Below the pieces are notes generated by a model that was not told the origin of the DNA, did not search any database, and was given only the letters and a program-made list of their open reading frames with translations. Below, piece after piece: positions 37,470 to 45,725 of a DNA stretch of 64,000 nucleotides (its first letter is position 1; each line of letters opens with the position of its first letter). The translations under genes and the position numbers were made by a program. Origin of the DNA: Neokomagataea anthophila (GTDB lineage Bacteria > Pseudomonadota > Alphaproteobacteria > Acetobacterales > Acetobacteraceae); assembly GCF_018122595.1 (NCBI RefSeq), contig NZ_JAGRQH010000007.1, positions 1 through 64,000 on the forward strand, written 5' to 3'.

Positions 37470-38827
37470 GCAAGCGACACTCTTCTTCCAAGCGCAAGCT
37501 CAGCGCAGCAGCTCTGCGTTCTGTCAGTGCAATTGCTGTTTGCCTCTCTAGCATTGGGGCCTCATTAGCCGCGCCTTCAACACCTGATGCGGCTCTTATT
37601 GAAAAAGGCCGTTATATCGCTGCGGCCTCAGACTGCTCAGCCTGTCACTCCGTCCAAGGGCGCGAAGAATATACCGGTGGTATGGCCTTTGCCCTCCCCT
37701 TTGGTACTATTCACTCAACCAATATTACACCAGACCAAGAGCACGGCATCGGCGCCTATACCGAGGAAGAATTCGCGCGCGCGATACGGCGCGGTATTCG
37801 CAAAGATGGCAGTACCCTCTACCCTGCCATGCCTTACCCGTCTTACGCACGCATGACCGATGAGGACATGCATGCTCTGTATGTGTATTTCCACAACGGC
37901 ATTACACCTTCTGCCGCACAGCCACCGAAAAATACCATCCCATGGCCGCTTTCAATGCGGTGGCCACTCATTTTTTGGCGTGGCATTTTCTCACCATCCC
38001 CTGAGAAGGCACTCAAAACAACACAAGCAGCCTATGATGACATGATCCTTGCCCGCGGGGCATATCTTGTCGAAGGCCCTGGGCATTGTGGGGCTTGCCA
38101 CTCCCCACGTGGCCTCGCCATGCAAGAGAAAGCTTTAAGCACTCAGGAAGGAGACGCCTATCTCTCCGGCGGTGCTGCTGTGGATGGCTATATTCCACCC
38201 AGCTTACGCGCCGATGACCGCACCGGTCTTGGCCGTTGGAGTGAGGATGATATTGCCACCTTCCTAGCCACGGGGCGAAACCAAAAAGGATCGGCCTTTG
38301 GCAGCATGACTCCGGCCATTATGCACGGGACACAAAACCTCTCTGCTGCTGACCTTCATGCTATTGCGCACTATCTTCATCACCTTGGCCCTTCACGCTT
38401 AAAAGAAAAACCTTGGGTGTATGACCCACGCGTCACCAACGAATTGCATCAAGGCCGGACAACAGAACGTGGCGCAATGCTCTACGTCAATAACTGCGCC
38501 GCATGTCACCGTACAGATGGTTCCGGTTATCCGGATGTGTTCCCACCACTAGCCGGAAACCCTGTGGTCATGAGCGCAAACCCGGCATCCTTGGTGCATA
38601 TTGTACAGAGTGGCGCCACACTACCCGCAATGCACAAAGCGCCATCCGCTTTAACGATGCCGTCTTTTGAAGGGCATCTGAGTGATCAAGAGATCGCTGA
38701 TGTTGTAACCTTCATCCGTCAAAGCTGGGGCAATGATGCACCACCCGTCAGCCGACGTGATGTTGAAAAACTCAAGAAGACCATGCCGCCACGGAATATG
38801 AGCGAAGGCCCTATTCCGCAGAATTAA
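37466..38827 (+). CDS. Triheme cytochrome c subunit of the dehydrogenase
   Basis: A 453-aa membrane-anchored cytochrome c that carries electrons from the flavoprotein to ubiquinone. The signal peptide ends near SLA-AP (residue 35). Three heme motifs are at C57-SAC-H61, C208-GAC-H212 and C344-AAC-H348. ATG 37466 overlaps the large subunit's TGA, so the three subunits are translated as a unit. The frame is open further upstream, but that part is inside the preceding gene. Confidence 0.95.
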   Translation: MSKRHSSSKRKLSAAALRSVSAIAVCLSSIGASLAAPSTPDAALIEKGRYIAAASDCSACHSVQGREEYTGGMAFALPFGTIHSTNITPDQEHGIGAYTEEEFARAIRRGIRKDGSTLYPAMPYPSYARMTDEDMHALYVYFHNGITPSAAQPPKNTIPWPLSMRWPLIFWRGIFSPSPEKALKTTQAAYDDMILARGAYLVEGPGHCGACHSPRGLAMQEKALSTQEGDAYLSGGAAVDGYIPPSLRADDRTGLGRWSEDDIATFLATGRNQKGSAFGSMTPAIMHGTQNLSAADLHAIAHYLHHLGPSRLKEKPWVYDPRVTNELHQGRTTERGAMLYVNNCAACHRTDGSGYPDVFPPLAGNPVVMSANPASLVHIVQSGATLPAMHKAPSALTMPSFEGHLSDQEIADVVTFIRQSWGNDAPPVSRRDVEKLKKTMPPRNMSEGPIPQN

Positions 38828-38835
38828 ACGAGATT

Positions 38836-38863
38836 ACTCCCCGGGAGGCTTATTCTGGGGAGT
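38836..38863 (+). terminator. Stem-loop after the dehydrogenase operon
   Basis: A 7-bp perfect stem ACTCCCC / GGGGAGT with a 14-nt loop lies 9 bases past the cytochrome stop. There is only a weak T-run, so it is a probable rather than certain terminator. Confidence 0.5.
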
Positions 38864-39014
38864 CCGGTTTCGCCCTAATCTCGAACAATCTGTGGCTGTC
38901 CTTGTTTTCTTGGGAGCGGACCTTGGCCTACGGGGTCACGCATCTCTGTTGGTCGATGTACGGATTTGCTTTTTGAGTGCGGTTGTGGCAAAATGCCATT
39001 GAAAGTGAGGTGTT

Positions 39015-39653
39015 ATGTCTGGAATAAATCGTCTCTATAATGTTTCCGGCACACCGTCGACGTCAGCAGCGCCATATACTCCCAGCGCGCTTACGACCTC
39101 TACGCAAGGACAACGTTTTATCGAACGGCATGAGGAGCAAAAAGGCGTCAGTAATCATCTGCATTGGCCGGGCGGAGCATCTGGTGTGACGCTCGGGCCG
39201 GGGTATGACATGCGCGATCGTCTCCGGGCAGAGATCGAGCAGAAATTACGAGATATTGGGGTTAACTCCGGTATTGCGGCCCGTGTGTCGGCGGGTGCCG
39301 GACTGCGGGGCGAAGCCGCTAGAAAGTTTGCCGAGGTCAACCATGATCTCGTCAATCTGACGGATGATCAGGAAGCGCACCTGCTCCAGGTCAATCTTCC
39401 CAGTTACGAGGCGATCGTGCGACGGGGCATCCATGTCTACCTGACACAAAACGAGTTCAATGCCCTAGTCTCGTTCGTCTACAATCCGGGGGCCGGTTGG
39501 CGGGGTGTGCGCGCCGCTATCAACAGCGGTGACAAGCAAGAGGCCGTCAGGATCATTGAAAACCAGGTGCGCTCGAAAGGCCAGATCATGGACGGTCTGA
39601 TCAAGCGACGGCATGACGAGGCCATGCTATTTTTGAAAGGACAATATCAATGA
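39015..39653 (+). CDS. Pesticin/T4-lysozyme-like muramidase without signal peptide
   Basis: A 212-aa predicted peptidoglycan-cleaving enzyme. About 30 flexible residues rich in Ser, Thr, Ala and Pro are followed by a GH24/pesticin-C-type domain. The likely catalytic Glu is E40 in FIERHEEQKG. SGVTLGPGYDM (56-66) matches the family's GVTIGxGYD loop. YLTQNEFNALVSFVYNPGAG is the usual helix (20 residues). With no signal peptide it needs a holin, lysis or a contact-secretion system to reach the wall. Its TGA overlaps the ATG of a secreted small protein. G+C looks a little higher than in flanking genes. It could be a phage endolysin relic or a secreted antibacterial effector. Confidence 0.85.
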   Translation: MSGINRLYNVSGTPSTSAAPYTPSALTTSTQGQRFIERHEEQKGVSNHLHWPGGASGVTLGPGYDMRDRLRAEIEQKLRDIGVNSGIAARVSAGAGLRGEAARKFAEVNHDLVNLTDDQEAHLLQVNLPSYEAIVRRGIHVYLTQNEFNALVSFVYNPGAGWRGVRAAINSGDKQEAVRIIENQVRSKGQIMDGLIKRRHDEAMLFLKGQYQ

Positions 39654-40069
39654 TTCATGTTGTCCTCAGCCTGATTTTTGCCGTCTTTATTAGTGGTACT
39701 GCCCTCGCGAGAGCCAAGCCGGAATCGTTGGAAGAGTTAACCCATAACCTCAACATTGTGCTCAACGAGGAACTTGATGGAAAGGCATCTCTCAACGGGC
39801 GGCTGATCGTGCGAGTCGAGCGTGCCTCGATTTGCAAGTCTGCGGTCTGGACACAGAGCAACGGTGTCGGATCGCCATTGCGGCGTGACCTACTGGAATG
39901 GGACGAGATGTTTGATGACAATCCTTGGTTTGATGCCCGGTTTCACTATTGGAAGTTCGTCTACGCTGATCATCGGATCACCGATGTTATCTCCTTACCT
40001 CTCACGGCGCATCCAGACCGTTTTGACGATACGGCCGGTGTCAACCTCCTATCCTGTCTACCCAAGTGA
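39650..40069 (+). CDS. Small exported protein coupled to the muramidase, candidate immunity protein
   Basis: A 139-aa protein of unrecognised family. It has a Sec signal peptide (MIHVVLSLIFAVFISGTALA, cleavage near residue 20-22) and a mature part of about 118 residues. Two cysteines (in RASICKSAVW and NLLSCLPK) could form a periplasmic disulfide. No membrane segment follows the signal. It starts inside the stop codon of the muramidase gene (ATGA), so the two are made together. Inference: a periplasmic inhibitor protecting the cell from its own muramidase. It lacks the motifs of Ivy, MliC or PliG that I know. Confidence 0.75.
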   Translation: MIHVVLSLIFAVFISGTALARAKPESLEELTHNLNIVLNEELDGKASLNGRLIVRVERASICKSAVWTQSNGVGSPLRRDLLEWDEMFDDNPWFDARFHYWKFVYADHRITDVISLPLTAHPDRFDDTAGVNLLSCLPK

Positions 40070-40257
40070 CATCATCGTTAACCACGTTTCCCGCGAACGA
40101 GGGCCGAAATAAACAAGCGCGACACCTTTCGTACAAATGCCAGCATGCCTTGAACAAGTTCTTAATCACCACTTGTCATGGTATTTTAGATTTGATCAAC
40201 GTACCTGCCGATTTCATCACCGCTGCGATCAAAAGCGGACCGTCGCAATTCCCCCCC

Positions 40258-40656
40258 TCACTGCCCCGGCGCAGACACCGTCGCGCCTCTGTGGCCATAA
40301 GAAACTTCCGTATCGGGCACGGCGGGGCGTGGGGTTATGTCAGTGGTCTGACCGCTTCCATCCCCCGTACCAAAGCTCATCCCGCCTGACGGTGGGGCTC
40401 CGTCTGTCGGGGGTGCGTGCTGCGGCCCATCCCCCGCCAACTCAACACCAGCACCCGGTGGCATGGGCATAGGTGGAATGATGCGCCCTGCCGTCACGCC
40501 CGGCGGCAGAATATGACGGCGCGGCACCGGGTCTGGCGGGATTGTTGAAATCATATCTGCAGGCGGCGATTGGAACGATGAGCCCAGCGCACAGCCGGAC
40601 AGCAGCGTCATCAACGGAAGAATCACAAAAGGCTTACGGCGCGAGGCAAACATCAT
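40258..40656 (-). CDS. Small proline/glycine-rich lipoprotein
   Basis: About 132 aa. The signal peptide MMFASRRKPFVILPLMTLLS ends in the lipobox LLSGC. The mature part is dominated by Pro, Gly, Asp and Ser (RIIPPMPMPPGAG, TDGAPPSGGMSFGTGDG) and is probably disordered. ATG 40656 is chosen over 40731 because it puts the signal peptide at the N-terminus. Function unknown. It is convergent with the muramidase unit and divergent from the phosphatase gene. Confidence 0.68.
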   Translation of the reverse strand: MMFASRRKPFVILPLMTLLSGCALGSSFQSPPADMISTIPPDPVPRRHILPPGVTAGRIIPPMPMPPGAGVELAGDGPQHAPPTDGAPPSGGMSFGTGDGSGQTTDITPRPAVPDTEVSYGHRGATVSAPGQ

Positions 40657-40759
40657 GCGAATCAAAATAGCAGCTTCGCACCGTTGACGCATCCTCCTAT
40701 GGGGTGAGACAAAACATTCAACGTGCGGCATCTGTCGCTCCAGAAATAAGGAACATCTG

Positions 40760-41422
40760 ATGTTCGAAGGCCGGATTACTTCCGCAGCCGATCGTCGCCG
40801 AGCGTGGCGCGATAGCCTCTTTGTTGATCACTCCATTTTCCGCCTCATCTGGACCAATCTCTCTGCTGTTGTACCCGGTAAGGTATGGCGCTGTAATCAC
40901 CCCACGCCAGCACGCCTCCGTAGCCTTCAGAGGCGCCTAGGCATCAAAACACTGGTGAACCTGCGCGGACACCGCAAATGTGGCTCTGACGCTCTCTCAC
41001 GCCGTGCAAGTGCGCGTTTAGGACTCGAGCATCTCGACATGGCCTTTGAGAGCCGTGGTGCGCCGCACCGGGACCGTATCCTCCGCTTTGCGGAGATGTA
41101 TCGCGGTATCACCTTCCCCATGCTCATGCACTGTAAATCCGGTGCAGACAGAGCAGGACTGGCCTCCGGCCTCGTGCTCATGTTTGAAGGCGGTACGGCA
41201 GATGATGCGCTCAACCAGCTGCACTGGCGCTTTGGGCATTTCAACCGTTCCCGCACCGGGATTCTGGATGCCTTTTTCATGCGCTATAAGGCCGAAGCAG
41301 AAGGCCGGCTTCCCTTTCTCGACTGGGTACGAGATGAATATGATGAAGATCGCCTACGCTCTGACTACAAAGCGGGCAAGCTGTCATCCTTTGTGAATGA
41401 TCGCGTATTGCGCCGCGAATAG
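40760..41422 (+). CDS. Dual-specificity/tyrosine phosphatase-like protein
   Basis: A 220-aa cysteine-based phosphatase. The P-loop HCKSGADRAG holds Cys125 and Arg131 (CX5R). The N-terminal part TLVNLRGHRKCG is the usual beta-strand before the general-acid loop. Related bacterial enzymes act on phosphotyrosine, on phosphoinositides or on lipid A-type phosphates; the substrate here is unknown. There is no signal peptide. It is convergent with the XRE regulator. Confidence 0.85.
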   Translation: MFEGRITSAADRRRAWRDSLFVDHSIFRLIWTNLSAVVPGKVWRCNHPTPARLRSLQRRLGIKTLVNLRGHRKCGSDALSRRASARLGLEHLDMAFESRGAPHRDRILRFAEMYRGITFPMLMHCKSGADRAGLASGLVLMFEGGTADDALNQLHWRFGHFNRSRTGILDAFFMRYKAEAEGRLPFLDWVRDEYDEDRLRSDYKAGKLSSFVNDRVLRRE

Positions 41423-41443
41423 AACGGGTCACTTCTCTTCCGT

Positions 41444-41467
41444 TGGGAGCGCAACCACAGGCGCTCC
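41444..41467. terminator. Hairpin between convergent phosphatase and XRE genes
   Basis: An 8-bp perfect stem GGGAGCGC / GCGCTCCC with an 8-nt loop and no T-run. The position suggests a two-way terminator. Confidence 0.5.
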
Positions 41468-41498
41468 CTGATCTATCCTACGGTCTTATTGGCACAAA

Positions 41499-42035
41499 TT
41501 ATGCTTCTTCCGGCGCTGCCATACTGCGCATGAGATCAAGCATGCGCTTACGTACGCCCTGATCAGGAATGCGATAATAAGCACGCACTAAATCCACCGT
41601 TTCCCGCTTACTGAATAACGCAGCCTCATCTTCTGATGGCCTGAAAAGGCTCTGTGGCTTTGGAGTACTTGGAGGCGGGCCACCAAAACCGGCCTGCGTC
41701 TCTGCGAAACCCAAAGGCGTTGTAACCGGCGGCGGTGCAAACAATCCTGGCGCGGTCAGTTGCTCTTTCTGTACTTCGGCCTGTGGTTGCCCATCATAGA
41801 AAAATCCAACCGGCACATCGAGCGCCTGCGCCAACTCGAAAAGCCGGCTAGCACTGACGCGATTAGCCCCCCGCTCATATTTCTGCACTTGCTGAAAGGT
41901 AACGCCTAGCGCTTCCCCCAGACTTTCCTGCGACAAACCCATCAGCGTACGACGTAAACGAATACGGTTGCCAATATGCACGTCCGTGGAGCCTGCCACG
42001 TTTTTACTCTCGGTTTTCGCTTGAGGTTTTGACAT
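41499..42035 (-). CDS. XRE-family transcriptional regulator
   Basis: A 178-aa regulator with a Cro/C1-type helix-turn-helix at about residues 22-75 (RIRLRRTLMGLSQESLGEAL, then GVTFQQVQKYERGANRVSAS). The proline-rich C-terminal half carries no recognised ligand domain. ATG 42035 is chosen because a strong AAAGGAGAG site lies just before it. A regulator of this type commonly follows lnt in alphaproteobacteria. Targets are unknown. Confidence 0.9.
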   Translation of the reverse strand: MSKPQAKTESKNVAGSTDVHIGNRIRLRRTLMGLSQESLGEALGVTFQQVQKYERGANRVSASRLFELAQALDVPVGFFYDGQPQAEVQKEQLTAPGLFAPPPVTTPLGFAETQAGFGGPPPSTPKPQSLFRPSEDEAALFSKRETVDLVRAYYRIPDQGVRKRMLDLMRSMAAPEEA

Positions 42036-42113
42036 AACTCTCCTTTGGGTTGTCTTAAAATTAATAAGCAACCTGAGATTGTCAACATTAACCTTTAGGT
42101 AGTGTTTTGGTTC

Positions 42114-43613
42114 TTACACCCTCAAACGACGTTTCGGTATAAGCGCAAGCAACACACACAAGGCTGCAAGACATAAAGGAAAGTGCCGCCCCAAACGGCT
42201 AAACACAGTTGGAGATAATGGCGATGGAAGATCGGCTACCATCTCTTGCGCCACTCCCCAGCCTAACCGCTGCATTTCATGGCCCTGCCCATCATAAATG
42301 GCGGAAATACCGGTGTTATTTGCAAACACCATCGGCAAACCTTCCTCCACCGCACGCATACGACCTGTTGCCAAATGCTGGCGCGGCCCGGCGCTATTGC
42401 CAAACCATGCATCGTTAGAAATCGTCACCAACCAGTTTGGGCGTTGATGTGCAGCAATGACCGCCCCCGAGAAAACCACTTCGTAGCACACCATTGGACC
42501 AACCCGGCCAATACCCGGCTGATCTAGCGTCTTAAGACCTTCACCCGGCGTTAAGGTTTCCGGCAAAAGGTTAAAAGGGACAATCCAAGGCTTATATTCA
42601 CCGAAAGGCACCAAACGGCTCTTATCGTAAACGGCCGCTATATTACCGCTAGGGTCCACTACCTCTAAACTATTATACCAATGCCCCTGCAGCTCACGGT
42701 CAGACCCCACCATCGTCATGGCACCATCGGCAGCACGCGCAATATAGCTTCGTGCCGCAGCATCTTCATCCAGAATGCCGGGGAAACCGGATTCAGGCCA
42801 GATCGCGACAATAGGCTTGTCATCTCCCGCGGCTTGAGCTGCATGCACACCCTGAGCTGTCAGACGGAGATACCGTAAAAAATTCTCAACACGTACAGCG
42901 CGCGTTAAAATCTGATCTTCTGAAACATTGCCTTGCACCACAACAACACGCGGATTTTGGGCAGGTAAGGTCACAACGTGGCGCATGTGCCAAGCGGACC
43001 ACCCCACCCACACCACAAGGCCACAACTCACTAAAGCAACACCGCGTCGGCCACGCGTCACGGTCAAAGCTGCCAACACAACAGCGAGCGTTAAACCATC
43101 AACACCGATCACTGAAGCGGGTTGTATCAGTACATCACCCAGCCCTCCGGATACTTCCAAAGCACTTCCCAGAGGATTCCATGGGAAACCGGAGAACAAC
43201 AAAACACGCGCCATATCTGCGAGCGTCCAACTGCCTGCAAACATCAATACCCGTCGCCATCCCGGAGGGACCCAACGACATGCGACCGCAGGAATAGCCA
43301 CCAAAGGCGCGATCACGCACGCAACGCCCGGTGCTGCTATGGGCAAAACCCACCAAAAATCATGCACACGCGTCAAAATGGCATTCGTAAGCCAATAGAG
43401 ACCCGCTGTATGTAGCCCTAACCCAAACAGAAAGCCGTACAATGCCGCCAGCTTCCACGACGCTGCATCTTCTGCCGCACGGTACAAGAGCAGCAGGCCA
43501 ATCGGTAACACGGGCACAAAACATACTGGCGGGAATGCCAGAGCGGTCAGCGCTCCCACCCCCAATAACAGCGCACCAAATCGCCAGCCTGAGAGCGGAA
43601 GCGTGGGGTTCAT
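42114..43613 (-). CDS. lnt: Apolipoprotein N-acyltransferase
   Basis: Lnt (499 aa) adds the third acyl chain to the N-terminal Cys of lipoproteins in the inner membrane, the last step after Lgt and LspA. About six to eight membrane segments fill residues 1-215. The nitrilase-like domain carries the triad: Glu in IWPESGFPG, Lys in YDKSRLVPFGEY and Cys in GPMVCYEVVF. Length is normal. It lies between the olsB-like gene and the XRE gene. Confidence 0.96.
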   Translation of the reverse strand: MNPTLPLSGWRFGALLLGVGALTALAFPPVCFVPVLPIGLLLLYRAAEDAASWKLAALYGFLFGLGLHTAGLYWLTNAILTRVHDFWWVLPIAAPGVACVIAPLVAIPAVACRWVPPGWRRVLMFAGSWTLADMARVLLFSGFPWNPLGSALEVSGGLGDVLIQPASVIGVDGLTLAVVLAALTVTRGRRGVALVSCGLVVWVGWSAWHMRHVVTLPAQNPRVVVVQGNVSEDQILTRAVRVENFLRYLRLTAQGVHAAQAAGDDKPIVAIWPESGFPGILDEDAAARSYIARAADGAMTMVGSDRELQGHWYNSLEVVDPSGNIAAVYDKSRLVPFGEYKPWIVPFNLLPETLTPGEGLKTLDQPGIGRVGPMVCYEVVFSGAVIAAHQRPNWLVTISNDAWFGNSAGPRQHLATGRMRAVEEGLPMVFANNTGISAIYDGQGHEMQRLGWGVAQEMVADLPSPLSPTVFSRLGRHFPLCLAALCVLLALIPKRRLRV

Positions 43614-43632
43614 AACCGTACCCTCAAAGTCA

Positions 43633-43659
43633 AAAGCGCTACGATAAACGCAGCGCTTT
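43633..43659. terminator. Hairpin between olsB-like gene and lnt
   Basis: An 8-bp perfect stem AAAGCGCT / AGCGCTTT with an 11-nt loop, between two minus-strand genes. The T-run on the minus strand is weak. Possible terminator or processing site. Confidence 0.45.
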
Positions 43660-43670
43660 CATGTTTTTCT

Positions 43671-44606
43671 TTAGGAATCGAGTGCGTCACGCAAGCGACG
43701 CTCATAATGGCGATAATATTTGTCCGCGAGGAGTTCACTCTTCACCAGAACGGCCACATCCGTTGTGTTGAACTGCTCATCCACAACTGCACCGTCACCC
43801 ACATAACCGCCCAAGCGGAGGTACCCCTTAATCAAAGGCGGCATTTTGCTCAAACAGGCACGCGGTTCAAGGAGGTGCGGATCTTTACGCAACATCTCAA
43901 CATAACGTTCTTCCAACGCACGAATACGCAGCGCAGGCGGAGCGAGATGGTTATGATGCAAATACGTCAACTGATCCGCCAAGGCATCCGGATCGGTACC
44001 CGGCAGACTGCCACAACCAAAAAGCACATCAATCCGGTGCAAGAAGATATAAGAGGCGATGCCCTGCCACAATAACGGCATAGCCGCACGGCCACGATAT
44101 TCCCGCGCCACGCATGAACGACCGACTTCCAGAAGACGACCCGGAAATTCCGTTAATGGGGAAATGTCGTACTCTGAAGCCGTATAAAAACGCCCAACCT
44201 TCTCTGCTGCGTCGGAGCGCAAAAGACGATACGTCCCCACCACACCTTCAGCGCCAGAAGAAATATTATGGTCGATCACCAATAAGTGGTCAGCCACATC
44301 ATCAAATTCATCAACATCACGCTTGGTCCGCAAAGCCCGCTCGTCTGGGCGCGCACCCATTTCATCAAAGAAGACACGATAACGGAGGGCCTGAGCGGCA
44401 TCACGCTCCGCATCTGTTTCTGCCAGACGCACACCCAACGCCCCGCCACGCACTTCTTGAAAACCACCATCGCGATTCAAGGCCAACGTAGACAGTGTTT
44501 CCATTTGCCGACGAGTTTCTTCGCTGCTGACGAGCGTATGGGCCTTTTCTTCCCCACATTCCTTAGCGGAAGACGGCACCTCTAACTCTGTCGGTTTTAT
44601 TGTCAT
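43671..44606 (-). CDS. olsB: OlsB-like N-acyltransferase (ornithine lipid synthesis)
   Basis: A 311-aa acyltransferase of the GNAT-like family that includes OlsB, which transfers a 3-hydroxyacyl chain from acyl-carrier protein to ornithine in ornithine-lipid synthesis. Seen motifs are RYRVFFDEMGA, DEFDDVADHLLVID, GRSCVAREYRG and the C-terminal PPLIKGYLRLGGYVGDGAVVD (ends given: PPLIKGY, DGAVVD). The first 50 residues are an unconserved extension. It overlaps the stop of the fur gene by 4 bp. No olsA partner is in the window. Acetic acid bacteria are known to make ornithine lipids. Confidence 0.85.
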   Translation of the reverse strand: MTIKPTELEVPSSAKECGEEKAHTLVSSEETRRQMETLSTLALNRDGGFQEVRGGALGVRLAETDAERDAAQALRYRVFFDEMGARPDERALRTKRDVDEFDDVADHLLVIDHNISSGAEGVVGTYRLLRSDAAEKVGRFYTASEYDISPLTEFPGRLLEVGRSCVAREYRGRAAMPLLWQGIASYIFLHRIDVLFGCGSLPGTDPDALADQLTYLHHNHLAPPALRIRALEERYVEMLRKDPHLLEPRACLSKMPPLIKGYLRLGGYVGDGAVVDEQFNTTDVAVLVKSELLADKYYRHYERRLRDALDS

Positions 44607-45136
44607 GATCCGCTCTTATCTTTCTTTGAGGAAATAATTTTCTCAGGTTTCGCATCAGGAATACGACGCCCAAAAATTTCAATACGATGTGACACAAGTT
44701 CAAAGCCTAGACGACGTGCAATTTCCGTCATCAAACGAACAGGTTCATCATCTTCAAATTCTGCGACATGGCCACTCTCAACATCAATCAGATGATAATG
44801 ATGGCCATTATCGCTGGCTTCATACCGCGCGCGGCCACCACCAAAGTCGCGCCGCTCTAGGATTCCCTTCTCTTCAAGAAGGCGTACCGTACGATAAACT
44901 GTCGCGACAGAAATGCGCCCATCAATCGCGGTTGCACGGCGGTATAGCTCTTCCACATCTGGGTGATCATCTGCAGCCGAAAGGACATAAGCGATGACCC
45001 GGCGTTGACCAGTCATCTTCAGGCCCTTCTCCACACAGAGACGAGCAATCGGCGAATCCTCTACGACTCCAGCACCAGCTGGTTGTCGTGCAGGGAAGCG
45101 GGACCCTGCGCCCGCAGTTTTTGTGTCAGCGACCAT
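44603..45136 (-). CDS. fur: Fur-family transcriptional regulator
   Basis: A 177-aa metal-dependent repressor. An N-terminal extension of about 28 residues precedes the winged helix (GLKMTGQRRVIAYVL, then the recognition part RISVATVYRTVRLLEE). The metal-binding histidines are in NGHHYHLIDVESGHVAEFED. The structural CxxC pairs of many Fur proteins are absent, as in several alphaproteobacterial Fur/Mur proteins. Iron versus manganese sensing cannot be settled. It precedes the olsB-like gene with overlapping stop and start. Confidence 0.9.
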   Translation of the reverse strand: MVADTKTAGAGSRFPARQPAGAGVVEDSPIARLCVEKGLKMTGQRRVIAYVLSAADDHPDVEELYRRATAIDGRISVATVYRTVRLLEEKGILERRDFGGGRARYEASDNGHHYHLIDVESGHVAEFEDDEPVRLMTEIARRLGFELVSHRIEIFGRRIPDAKPEKIISSKKDKSGS

Positions 45137-45184
45137 ATTTGCGGCCTAGCCGAAAAACGTTCCTGTTGTCCAATGCCTTCATTA

Positions 45185-45222
45185 TAAAAAAAACCCGCCC
45201 CTGTGATAGGAGCGGGTTTTTT
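45185..45222 (-). terminator. Rho-independent terminator of mucR
   Basis: Stem AACCCGC / GCGGGTT with a loop of about 13 nt, flanked by A-run and T-run. It lies just past the mucR stop on the minus strand. Confidence 0.85.
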
Positions 45223-45232
45223 AAGAAGGTCA

Positions 45233-45640
45233 TTAGCCTGCGCGACGACGGCCAAGACCAATCTTGCGAGCCAAAGATGAGCGATGGCTTGCATAGTTTG
45301 GTGCAACCATCGGGTATTCTGGTGGCAAGCCCCAACGCTCACGGTATTCTTGTGGCGTCATGTTATAAACCGTCTTCAGATGACGGCGGAGAAGCTTCAG
45401 CTTCTTACCATCTTCCAAGCATACGATGTAATCTGGGAACACGGACTTCTTCAGAGGTACAGCCGGAACTGGCTTTTCTTCTGGAAGCTCTGCAGGTGCA
45501 TCAACAGTTGCCAGTGCTTCATGTACGGAGCGAATCAAAGACGGCAGCGTCTCTGTTTCAACATCGTGGTTAGATACATAAGCCGTGACAATCTGCGCGG
45601 TCAGATGTTTGAAGTCCGGCACTTCCATTTCTTGTGACAT
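45233..45640 (-). CDS. mucR: MucR/Ros-family transcriptional regulator
   Basis: A 135-aa regulator of the alphaproteobacterial MucR/Ros family; in other genera these H-NS-like proteins control exopolysaccharide, motility and cell cycle genes. The zinc-finger-like region has Cys74, Asp77 and His87 (CLEDGKKLKLLRRHL). The position of the next expected ligand is Val91 rather than His. The downstream signature MTPQEYRERWGLPPEYPMVA is intact, and the tail is basic. It is a single gene with its own terminator. Confidence 0.93.
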   Translation of the reverse strand: MSQEMEVPDFKHLTAQIVTAYVSNHDVETETLPSLIRSVHEALATVDAPAELPEEKPVPAVPLKKSVFPDYIVCLEDGKKLKLLRRHLKTVYNMTPQEYRERWGLPPEYPMVAPNYASHRSSLARKIGLGRRRAG

Positions 45641-45725
45641 ACCCTAAATCCTTTACAACATTTATGTGGGCCCCTTTAGCGGCTACAGTGAGTGTTATTC
45701 AAGTGTTAAAGGACAAAAAAACGCC

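Noticed and set aside
39015-40069. Prophage remnant as explanation for the muramidase
   Set aside because: No integrase, tail, capsid, holin or attachment repeat was found around it. It is not excluded, but there is no support within the window.
40066-40389. A 107-codon plus-strand frame starting with GTG inside the stop of the muramidase partner gene
   Set aside because: The overlap is suggestive, but the second half runs antisense through the lipoprotein gene and the sequence has no recognisable motif, signal peptide or membrane segment.
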